DNA from: Clavulina sp. PMI_390
Lineage: Eukaryota; Basidiomycota; Agaricomycetes; Cantharellales; Hydnaceae
Assembly: GCA_015039315.1 (NCBI GenBank)
Contig: WIDE01000049.1
Coordinates: 159,125 to 215,828 of the forward strand
Direction: 5' to 3'
DNA: 56,704 bases
Below are positions 47,701-56,704 of the stretch, one piece after another. Each line of letters begins with the position of its first letter. Position 1 is the stretch's first letter. The notes beneath the pieces were generated by a model. The model ran no database searches. It saw only the letters and a program-made list of their open reading frames with translations, and was not told where the DNA came from. The position numbers and the translations under genes are program-made.

Positions 47701-50700
47701 GGCGCGGGCGAGTACCAAGACGGCGGTCGCGCTGCTCGAGGCGGATATTGCGGGTACGGTGTATCAGATCTTGACGGGTGTTCTCCCACCTGCGAACCTG
47801 GATGTGAATGCGATGCAGGTTGACGCGGAAAGTGAGGGAGAGGATGCGGTAATGGATACGGACGCGTCGGTTGTGGGAGAGAGTGTGGCGGATATGGCGG
47901 TGATGCAGAGTCTGGCGCAGAGGCCGAAGGAACAGGTTGAGGAGGCGCTGAGTCTGATCTCGGAGTTGATGCCTCCACTTGCAAAAGGTGAGTTTCGGTT
48001 TTCTCGTGTTGTTTCTTGCATTTTCTTTTCTCCTTTGTTTCCTTTCCCTTCTTTCTTTCAAGACTGGTGGACTGGAACACTGAAACATCATTTCTCTTGC
48101 GCTGCGTCACCCCCACTTCCCACTCAACTATCCAGACGGCGTCTTCAATTCCCATCTATACACGGAGAAGGCTCTCGCCAAGTTGATCAAGCACAAGCAA
48201 AAGGCGGATCGTGCAGCCGCAAAGCAGGTCAAAGTGGAGACTGCTACCCCACCCCCGCCTCCCGATCTTGCGACTACCGCCACCAACGGTGCCTCTGGCT
48301 CAACTTCAGACGACGCAACTGCTCCAGGGGAAAGCGAGAATGGTGGTCTCGACGGTATTCTACCCGGTCTCATCACTCGCGGCGCGTCACCTGTTCCGTC
48401 TGATGCGACGTCCATGCCGGACCAGTCCTCTACCCCCGCCTCAGGTGCGCAATCCAGCTCAACAGTGCTCCGGGGCAATTCGGAGTTGATGATGCGCTTC
48501 ATGCGCCTGATGCTACCCGTGCTCACTGAGGTCTATGCCGCGAGCGTTGCCACGACTGTCCGCACGCGTGCCATGACTGGTTTGCTCAAGGCTGCGAGCT
48601 TCCTTGAGCCCGCCGAGCTGTTCAAGGTCGTGGAGCACGTCCCGCTCGCGAGCTTCATTGGCTCCATTTTGTCATCGTCGGAGATGGTCAAGTCTTCCTC
48701 GTCTTCTGCGTTTGGTGTCACTGCTCCTGGTTCGGGATCGGGATCGGGGGCACGGATTGACCCCCAGCAGATTGCGCTATTGACGAGTGCCTTGCAGCTT
48801 GTGGAGCTTTTGTTGGCTAAACTGCCCGTCGAGTATCGCCAGGCGTTCCGCAGGGAAGGTGTATTGCATGAAGTGATTAGTATTGCTGAGCAGGAGCTCT
48901 CGACTGCTATTGCTGCTGCAGCAGCCGCGGCCGCCGCTGCCGCTGCGGCAAAGGTGAAGACGGAGCCCGTGTCAAATGCTGGGACTCCGATTCCAGACGA
49001 AGCCTCCGCGTCTAGCTCAGCTGCAGCTACGTCAGGTAGCACCGCGCCTACGCCCTCTACTAATGGTGCCCCGCTTATCAGCCCCCCGGTCCCCATGCCT
49101 AGTTTAAGCCGTCGATCCCACGGACACAGCAGCCATCATACCGACGCTCAAGATGCCACGATTATCCGTGCACGTGTCATTCGCTTCAAGTATCTTTCCT
49201 CTTCGTCTTCGTCCTCCAGCGCTCAGGAGGCGGACGACCCTGCATTTGCGGCGCTCAAAGCGACTGCTAAGCGGCTCTCTGTTGCTGACTTGGATTTGGC
49301 TGCCGCGAAGGACGCCCTCAAGGCAGTTGCGGACATGTTTGCGACGAGCAGCGAAAATGGGAAGGGCAAGATGAAGCATGAGGCGCTGTCTAGCTTTGAG
49401 ATGCTCAAGAGCGGTTTGGTGGAGGAGCTGTTGGCGTTTGCCACCGATGAGAGCCGTGCTTGTATGTGCACTTTCCAACTTTCTGTGAAGTTTGCATACG
49501 CTAATTATTTAACTTCTTTCTTCTTATTCTATCCTTTTTTTATACTATTCGGTCTCCTCAGTGTCCCTCAAGACGCGCCAACGATTGATGGTGGAAGCCT
49601 TCACAAACCATCCCTCCTTGAAGCCCAACACCCCAGCGAACAACACCCCTCTTGGTGTTCTGGTCAAGCGTCTACAGGAAAGTTTGACGCGCATGGAGGC
49701 ATTCGAAGTTGTTTCGGTTACTCCCAGCGGTGATGGTCAGCGCATCTACTTCAAGTCTAGTTATCAATTTTGCTGACATTTTTGGATTTGGTGATTCAGA
49801 TTCTCGTCGTAACGCTGCTTCCCTCCTTGCCCGCCAGCTCCGTCTGCGCATCGTAGGTGAAGGACCTGACATTCCGAAGAACTGCACGAACATCACAGTC
49901 TCGATCCACGCTATTGCGACGTTCCAAGCTTTGCATGATTACCTCCGTCCTCGAGTAGCTGCGCATGGCCTTCCTGCTAGTGCTTCCAGTGGTTCTGGAG
50001 CTGGATCGAGAATCTCGAGCATGCTGGCAGCATTCGCTGCTGCCACTGGTCTACCTCCCGGAGCGTTGCGAGCAGGTGGGAGTTCATCCGCTGCAGGTGG
50101 GTCCGCTTCAGCACCCCCTGCTACCCCTGCACCTGCAGCTCGACGGACTGGCTCTACATCATCTGCTGCAGGAGTCCCAGTGCCATCCACACCAACGCGG
50201 CCTTCCGCTACCGCTGCTTCTGGGTCTGCACTGGCGTCTGGCTCCGAGTCGGAATCGGACGCAAAGGGACCTCGTCGTAGCCGACGACTGAGCGAGAAAT
50301 CTACTCGCAGGGCCTCAGGATCAGCAGCCCTTGCTGCAGCGGCGCTTGCTGCTGGGCCCAGTGGCGCCAGTGCCTCTGCACCCGTTACTGCAGGGACCAA
50401 CACTCCTATTGCACCGTCAACGCCCGCCCCTAAGGCCTCAGGCTCATCAAACATTCCGACACTAGAGACACCAGGATCCGAGGGACAAGCTAACATTGAG
50501 GCCATGCAGCCAATGGATATGGATGCTTCGTACGGCGAGGAGGATCTCGATCCTGAGATTCTGGATGACGGTGTGAATGATTCGCCGAAGGACGATAAAC
50601 CTGTGAATCTTTCAGTCCCCGAAGGTATGTCTCCTCATCCATACTGTTTTGAATGTGTTGAAGATCCCAACTTTGCTTCGTATTAGATGGCGGTAAAGCT

Positions 50701-53005
50701 GTTGCTCAGACACCTGATGGGACACGAGTGGCTACACCCAATCCTCTGGCCTCCAGCTCTTCTGCTGGCCCTAGCACCGGCCTTCCTCCGCCGTCGCCAT
50801 TGGCATCAAAGTCCTCGTATGCGAGTGCGCTAAAGACCAAGCCGACTGACTGGCACCTCGAATTCTCAATTGAGGGCCGACCGATTTCCCTTGAGACCAC
50901 AATCTATGGCGCTATGCATCAACATGAGGCCAGAAAGTCGACCAACTCTGCCACTTACCTCGGCCAGATCTGGTCGGGTGTGTATACGATCAAGTATAAG
51001 AAGGTTCCAGGGCCAACCCCTGTCCCTGAGAGTGCGTTACCTGATTTTCTTCACCACCACCTCCATTCGCTAATCTAAGAGTTCTCATTTAGGTCCCACT
51101 GACGTGACCCCCACTGCGGCCCCAGCCGTGCCAGCAGACTCCACACAATCGCATATCCTGAGTCTACTTCGAGTGCTCCACAAAGCTAACGCTGAGACCA
51201 TGGAAAGCCTTTCCCTAAGTGCTCGCTCATCCGCTCTTCCTGAGACAGCCTTCATCAACAATAAGTTGACGGCAAAACTGGCTCGACAGCTTGAGGAACC
51301 TATGATTGTTGCCAGCGCCTGCCTCCCCGACTGGGCGCTTGATCTGCCACAGCATTATCCATTCTTGTTCCCCTTCTCTACACGCTTCCTCTTCCTCCAG
51401 TCTACCGCGTTCGGTTACGCTCGCTTGATCTTGAAGTGGCAGAACCAACAGAACCGAGCCAACGACTCGAACTCAAGGCGGGACGACACCTTTGGGTATC
51501 TCGGGCGTCTGCAGCGTCAGAAAGTCCGCGTGTCGCGTAATCATCTCCTTCAGTCTGCCATTCGAGTGCTCGAACTCTATGGTTCCTCCTCGTCGGTGCT
51601 CGAGGTTGAGTATTATGACGAAGTGGGCACGGGGTTGGGCCCCACGCTCGAATTCTATTCGCTTGTGTCCAAGGAATTCGTTCGCCGCGACTTGAAGATT
51701 TGGCATGATGCCGATGTGATGATGCCTGGATCCTACGTGCATCATCCAACCGGGCTGTACCCTGCTCCATTTGGTCCCTCTGATAATGAGAAGGAACAGG
51801 AAGTTAACGGCAAGTGAGTACCTCTGCGAATCTTCCTTTTCCGACCTGAGCTGACTATTTGTTGTTATTAGGAAAAAGAGTGATCTTTTCCGAGTTCTTG
51901 GACAGTTTGTTGCAAAGGCACTCCTCGACTCTCGCATCATCGACCTGTCTTTTAATCGCACCTTCCTCAAGTTGATCATGGGAGAAGATGTCGCCAAGTC
52001 CATTGATGCTCTCATGGTTTGTTGCTTCATATCCCTTGACTCATGCAGCACTTGCTGATGCCTCGCGCTCATTTAGGATGTGGATCCAGCGCTTGCCACT
52101 TCCCTGAAGCGTGTGCAACAATATGCTGATGCCCAAGCTGACATTAAATCCAATATCACTTTGGTGAGTGTATCTTTTATTCCCATACGTATTTCGCTCA
52201 TTGTGTGCCTCAACAACAGACTGCAAAGGCGAAGGAGAGTGCGCTGGAGTCAATCATGATCAATGATGCCACCCTTGGCGACTTATCACTCGACTTTACC
52301 CTACCTGGCTATGGCATCGACCTAATTGTAAGCTTTTTCAAACTCATTCTGTTTTTATTCATACTAACGTGCAGTGCGTTCTAGCCCAACGGAGCTGATG
52401 TAGCTGTCGATCACCACAATGTCCATCAGTACATCGATCGTGTGCTAGCAATCATGCTCGACGAAGGAGTGAAGACGCCTGTTGCTGCGTTCCGAGAAGG
52501 CTTCTCAAGGGTTTTCCCCATCACTGACCTTAAGACGTTCTATATCGACGAAATCGTCGGCATCGTCGGCAACCCAGATGAAGACTGGAGTATTGAAAGT
52601 GCGCTCTTTTCCTCACAAGTCTTGTTTCACATTATCGAAACTAACAACTTGTCTTCAGCGCTCTCGGATGCGATCAAAGCTGATCACGGCTTCAATACTG
52701 ACAGCCGGCACTTCCGCGATCTTGTGCACGTTATGAGCACATACGATACGTCGTCGCGCCGTGCCTTCCTCCAGTTCATCACTGGTAGCCCGAAGCTACC
52801 CATTGGTGGCTTCCGCGGCTTGTCCCCTCCCCTCACTGTTGTGCGCAAGCCCCATGAGGCGCCTCTGTCACCTGATGACTATCTCCCCAGCGTCATGACT
52901 TGTGTGAACTACTTGAAGTTACCCGCGTATAGCTCGAGGGACGTGTTAGCTGCCAAACTGGCCATCGCAGCGAAGGAAGGTGTTGGCAGTTTCCATCTTT
53001 CGTAA
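44785..53005 (+). CDS. UFD4: HECT-type E3 ubiquitin ligase, UFD4/TRIP12-like
   Basis: Twelve exons: 44785-45077, 45172-47203, 47279-47987, 48136-49461, 49562-49735, 49800-50624, 50687-51031, 51093-51813, 51872-52016, 52077-52163, 52220-52327 and 52385-53005, giving 2461 residues. The N-terminal third is low-complexity Ser/Ala/Asn with an Asp/Glu/Gly-rich acidic tract. Armadillo-like repeats follow (SALQELNEVLVMG, GGLPALLNFLDFF, YPDGRLVESAALCVIRLVES), the substrate-binding part of Ufd4/TRIP12. The HECT domain spans the last four to five exons: FRVLGQFVAKALLDSR, the HHNVHQYIDRVL block, FRGLSPPLTVV, and the catalytic Cys (about residue 2428, codon 52901-52903) in PSVMTCVNYLKLPAY. It acts in ubiquitin-fusion degradation and N-degron turnover. 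It is much longer than yeast Ufd4 because of the low-complexity inserts. Confidence 0.93.
46510..46640 (+). repeat. Acidic GAT/GGG-rich low-complexity tract in UFD4
   Basis: Imperfect GATGGGGA-type repeats encode a run of Asp, Gly and Glu before the armadillo-like region. A common length-variable spacer in fungal Ufd4 proteins. Confidence 0.7.
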
Positions 53006-53387
53006 ATCATTCAATGAACCTATTGCCCCCCTTACGAAACATCTGTTGTTCGGGCTCTTTTCTTATCATTCTATTCCTCCTTTGCTATGCCTCTTTCCTC
53101 TTTTCTCATTTCTACTACCCGTGCTCCTTCACCACAATTCATTCCAAGCCGCGAACAATGCACATGTCTCTTTCACTTTTTTGTACCTCATAGACATACA
53201 GTATCCCCAATCCAACGTATATTCCTCTTGATATCATTCACCTCCAGTCTCCTCTTCACTCCAAAACCCAAGATGCTTCGCGTGACAAGATGCCATGGTC
53301 ACGCGCGTGAACCTTTGCTGCCCTCAAGACGGCCACTTGAATAATTCTACTATGGTGATGCGTTCGCACTCTAGGACGACCACTAAG
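53006..53387. other. Intergenic region between convergent UFD4 and MT-3
   Basis: Presumed 3' UTRs of two convergent genes. Nothing else recognised. Confidence 0.5.
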
Positions 53388-54750
53388 CTACAGCTTTGAA
53401 GCATAGACCAGCTGTAACCGCCAGAACATGTGGTAAGATGGATCTATGACTTCCTTCTCAACATCTGCGACCAATACCTCATATTCCTGAGAAGTTAGTC
53501 CGACGCTGAGGAATATGGGCGCGTAACTATTACGGAGACGAGTTGAAGTCGTAAGCGACGAAAGAACACGGAGAGTTTATATTTAGAACTTGCCCAGGAG
53601 CTCCCCCGACAATATTCTGTGACAGCAGACGACCGACTGCCTTAGACTCCTCATCTGTATGGTTATAGAGCGATTATCCTCAGCTTGTAGTAGGTTTTTC
53701 AATACGAACAACGGACCTGCCATCCATGGACCGACAGGCACATCCCGCTCCTCACAGGAAAAATCTCGGAAAGCCTTCGTCTCCCTGATCAGACTGAGGG
53801 CATCACCAAACAATTTGGACTGCTTTGAAGCGAGCCCTTTCTTCAACGTTGATAAGAAACGCCCGAATGCAGGGGAGAATGAATCATCAGGGGTCCAAAA
53901 GTCAGTAACAATGACGCTGTTGAATATTCCTCCTGCCAGTGAGAGGAGAGCGGATAATGAGTGAGCCGGGGCGCTGAGTTTCCGTACAGGTCAATTATAT
54001 ACGCACCAGTCCGGAGCACGCGGATAATCTCAGGGTATGTTTTCTGGTTCAACACAAGCTGAGCTCCATAGTGAGTTTGTATTGCGATACTCTCACTCTG
54101 GAAATACACACGAGACTTACATCAGGTACAACCCGCAAGTTCACAAAGTCGAAGTGACCATCGTTGAATGGAAGCTTGTGATCTTTGAAAAGCGAATTGA
54201 AGAGTCATCGCAAACAGTGGCGCGATAGATCCACGTACGAGCATTGGCAACAAGAAAAGACACATTTTTCGGATGCCATCTAAGCACCACAATTAGCTTC
54301 TTGTAAATCCATTATTGCTTTTCAGCGAGATTGCTCAGCAACCCACGCTTGCGGTCGAACGGGTGAGATGTCAAGACCCACAACCTCTGCATCTGGCAAT
54401 AATTCGGCCATTTCCGCAGCCCAAAGCCCAGTACCACATCTTGGAATCTCGAGATATTAAGGATCCAGGAGCCAAAAAAAATCATTGCTAACGAACCCAA
54501 TGTCTAGTATACGAGTAGCTTTGGAGATGCGGGTATTAAGGGAGGCTGGGTATAACCCTATTAATTGATGTGAGTCTCAATCAGCAAGATTTTTGTCATA
54601 AGCGTCCGAATGTCATTAAACCTCACCTCCTTGAACCGCTTTGACGATCTGGTACTGAAGATCAAGCCTTCGGCCCTCACATTCGTCGTTGGGTAGGGCA
54701 TATCTGCTGTCGGGATCGGCATGGTATGAACGCTCTGTAGTGTCTGCCAT
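53388..54750 (-). CDS. MT-3: SAM-dependent methyltransferase
   Basis: Minus-strand paralogue of MT-1/MT-2 with the same intron plan. In order: start MADTTERSYHADPDSRYALP, GLYPASLNTR, motif I DIGCGTGLWA, VVGLDISPV, WHPKNVSF, LPFNDGHFDFVNLR, RVLRTGG, IFNSVIVTDFW, VPVGPW, then the C-terminal FWRLQLVYASKL ending at 53388. All exons join in frame with GT-AG introns. An in-frame ATG at 54813 could add 21 residues, but 54750 gives the family-like short head. It is closest to MT-1 (shared DIGCGTG, DISPVR, WHPKN). It lies beyond the POL32-UFD4 pair, separated by more than 20 kb from the other methyltransferases. Confidence 0.82.
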
Positions 54751-55201
54751 CGATGTTTCACAGAAGATCAGAGAGTGGAAATAGCTGAAGGTATTGCTAT
54801 CTCTTTTCTTCATATTTATAGCGTTGGGCTAGCAACGCAGCGGGTGACCCACTTTCGGCCATCAATCTTCCACAAGACTGGGTCGAAAAATAGGTGCGCC
54901 AGTGTGGTGGAATGATGAACCGATTTAGTGAGGGAAGAAGTGATTAGGCTCGGCGCAATTGCTTCCGAGCGGATGTTGACTGCGTCATCCGAAACTCGAG
55001 GGTCGTTGCCAGCATAGTCTTGGATACGGGTGAAACCACAAAAATGGGTGGAAAGAGCCGTCCATAAAGCACAAGCTTAGTTCATTAACCATACAACCGC
55101 CCGAACAATGTTTCCGAGGAAGGTTATATTCAGGATAGTCAGTGACTAGGGGAGCGAACTCGTGGGTGCCGATTGTAGTATCTGCACAATTAGTATCAGC
55201 A
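54751..55201. other. Intergenic region between MT-3 and the MT-4 relic
   Basis: A 77-codon minus-strand ORF (54985-55218) overlaps the end of the MT-4 relic and has no recognisable motif. No supported gene. Confidence 0.4.
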
Positions 55202-55660
55202 TTAGAGCTTAGTAGCATATATCATCCCATACCTCCAGAAGACGTGGAATGAACCGCTCAATGTCTCTTCGTGGAGTTGAGCGACTAGTTCATCACACTC
55301 TTCGTGTCTCAATCCAACGCTGAGGTAGATCGGCTTGTATCTATCGAGACCGCGCATATTGCATGCATGATCAGAAATAACCAAAGCTGGAACATATCAC
55401 CATGATACCATAACTCGCGCAGTAACAGATTCGACAGGATTCTCGAAGAACATCAATGTTCAAAGGATTTTGGGACAGACCATAAGCTTACCTCGCGCGG
55501 TTTTGACGATGTGATACTTAAGATTAAGTCTTTTGCCTTCACGCCCGTCGTTTGGAAGAGAATAAAGGTCCTGTGAATCAGTATGATATAGACTATCGGA
55601 CCCAGAATGATCTCCCAGTGGGGCCATCGTGGAGAGCGGCTTAAAGTGAGAAGGGGGCAT
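55202..55660 (-). pseudogene. MT-4: methyltransferase relic lacking the catalytic core
   Basis: The first exon of the family is present at 55660 to about 55490 (SLYHTDSQDLYSLPNDGREG, then a GTAAGC donor after KTARG). The last exon also survives, ending at 55202 (YLSVGLRHEECDELVAQL to FWRYGMIYATKL). Only about 110 bases separate them; MT-1, MT-2 and MT-3 have all SAM-binding and active-site exons there. Motif I and the acidic loop are absent, so it cannot be a working methyltransferase. The clean ends suggest one internal deletion. Confidence 0.75.
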
Positions 55661-56083
55661 ATTTTGTGGTTTGCGGTTTGCGTAGTATTTATCGTTGGGA
55701 TTTCAGCTCCTGGACCTATTTTCAGTTTCTTTTGAGGTCGGGAAGAGGGCTTCACCCCGCCATGTGCTAAGATCCTTGAGCGCTTGACGCCCGTTGAAAC
55801 TCAACAGTTTTGAACCTCCTTTCCGAATTGGGGCTAGCCCGCTGTTTCCGCTGTCGTGAGAACAAGCCTCACATGAAGCCAAAAGTTAGTCGAAATGAAG
55901 AGGGGAAGTTTGGGGGCAATACTCGGTGGTTCAACTCCGCTGACGACTAGACGGCCAAAGTGAGCAAGATCACTGAAGGGTTTGCCGCATGAGAAGCCGT
56001 TTGGACTGATTTATACGGGTAGAACGAGATCGGCACTGTAGGCAGATATTGGAGGAGTGAAAAAAGAATTTGATATTGAGTAA
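55661..56083. other. Intergenic region
   Basis: Presumed promoter of the MT-4 relic and 3' flank of the F-box-like gene. No gene seen. Confidence 0.45.
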
Positions 56084-56704
56084 TCATGTCAGGAACAAAG
56101 GTGAGTGTCGATCTCGATTCGGAGGGGTCACCCAGTCAAACTGGTTCGAGGGGAATGGCGATATTTCGGCAACTTTTCGATCTAATGAGGTGTATTCACG
56201 CTCCATTTCCCTCATCTCAGCTTGTTCTACGGCAGCACCATTGAGCTTCATAACAAGCATGTCGCTCGCGAGCCCAGGTCGAGCAAGAGGGAGATCTTTG
56301 AACGCCGATCGGTTGTCGTTCATATTGAGAAGCACCTCCATGTACTGGGGCAGAATCCAGCTCCGCGCGTAACCATTGTCTCGAATATGGATCATTCGAA
56401 AAAGTCGCAGAAACGGAAGGAGACTGGTGTCAAATTGGGAAGGGCTTGCGGCCGCTCCTTTGATGGTGGACACTAAGTCAGATCGAGACAGTTCTGGTCA
56501 GTAGAGCATAGGTAGCCGATGTGAATCTGGTCACCTTTAAGAGTCAAAGCGCGAACCAGACTGACAACATCATTCCACATCCAATGGTACACTCGTAGGT
56601 GAACAACGCTGGACACCTCTTGGAGGAAGGGGAGCACACAGCTGAATCCGCCGGGGTCCAGTGATGAAATGGCCAAGTGGCGGAGATTTGGGAACTGGCG
56701 CCCA
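56084..56704 (-). CDS. F-box/LRR-like protein, 3' part (runs off the window)
   Basis: Two exons are visible: 56704-56535 and 56472-56084, joined by a 62-base GT-AG intron with a CTGAC branch-like motif next to its acceptor. The first exon reads like the leucine-rich scoring part of fungal F-box proteins (LRHLAISSLDPGGF, LPFLQEVSSVVHLRV). The second has FLRLFRMIHIRDNGYARSWI and a charged ending, VEQAEMREMEREY. The F-box itself would lie upstream, outside the window. The assignment is by pattern, not by a definitive motif. Such proteins form large lineage-specific families in Agaricomycetes. Confidence 0.6.

Noticed and set aside
46994..48091. 365-codon minus-strand ORF opposite UFD4
   Set aside because: Antisense shadow of armadillo-like repeat exons; crosses real introns on the plus strand.
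1..56704. CRISPR arrays, insertion sequences, operons and ribosome binding sites
   Set aside because: The window is eukaryotic nuclear DNA with spliceosomal introns throughout; none of these was seen.

Overview
The window is nuclear DNA of a filamentous basidiomycete. Almost every gene is cut by many short (about 45-100 nt) spliceosomal introns. The two housekeeping genes (a POL32-type DNA polymerase delta subunit and a UFD4/TRIP12-type HECT ligase) are fungal, and dense tandem paralogues dominate the rest. Agaricomycetes, perhaps the Rhizoctonia/Ceratobasidium group, is my best guess for lineage; the genus is inference only.

Layout. (1) 1.2-5.7 kb: a tandem pair of RTA1-like seven-helix membrane proteins. 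The upstream copy keeps every splice site and exon frame but has one TAA near its N-terminus. (2) 6.5-12.0 kb: a tandem pair of DUF676 (ROG1/LPL1-like) serine esterases, both open. (3) 12.4-12.8 kb: two tRNA-like Pol III genes on the minus strand, each ending at a T-run. (4) 13.9-15.2 kb: a predicted secreted His-rich protein with no recognised family. (5) 16.0-41.7 kb: the centre of the window. Five paralogous flavin-containing monooxygenases (called FMO-a to FMO-e here), each of 11 exons and about 590 residues, are interleaved with two SAM-dependent methyltransferases (MT-1, MT-2), an MFS transporter and an unrelated SnoaL-FMO fusion. FMO-a carries a TAG at codon 6. (6) 41.9-53.0 kb: POL32-like and UFD4-like housekeeping genes. 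(7) 53.4-55.7 kb: two more methyltransferases of the same family on the minus strand, one intact (MT-3) and one reduced to its first and last exons (MT-4 relic). (8) The right edge holds the 3' part of an F-box/LRR-like gene on the minus strand.

The 16-41 kb block looks like an oxidation/methylation/export gene cluster with no obvious backbone synthase (no PKS, NRPS or terpene synthase seen). The most unusual point is that all five tandem FMOs have signal-peptide-like N-termini and share conserved N-glycosylation sequons. They therefore look like secretory-pathway flavoenzymes rather than cytosolic or ER-tail-anchored FMOs. That is inference from sequence. Exon boundaries below were assigned by hand from GT-AG (occasionally GC-AG) sites and paralogue comparison.
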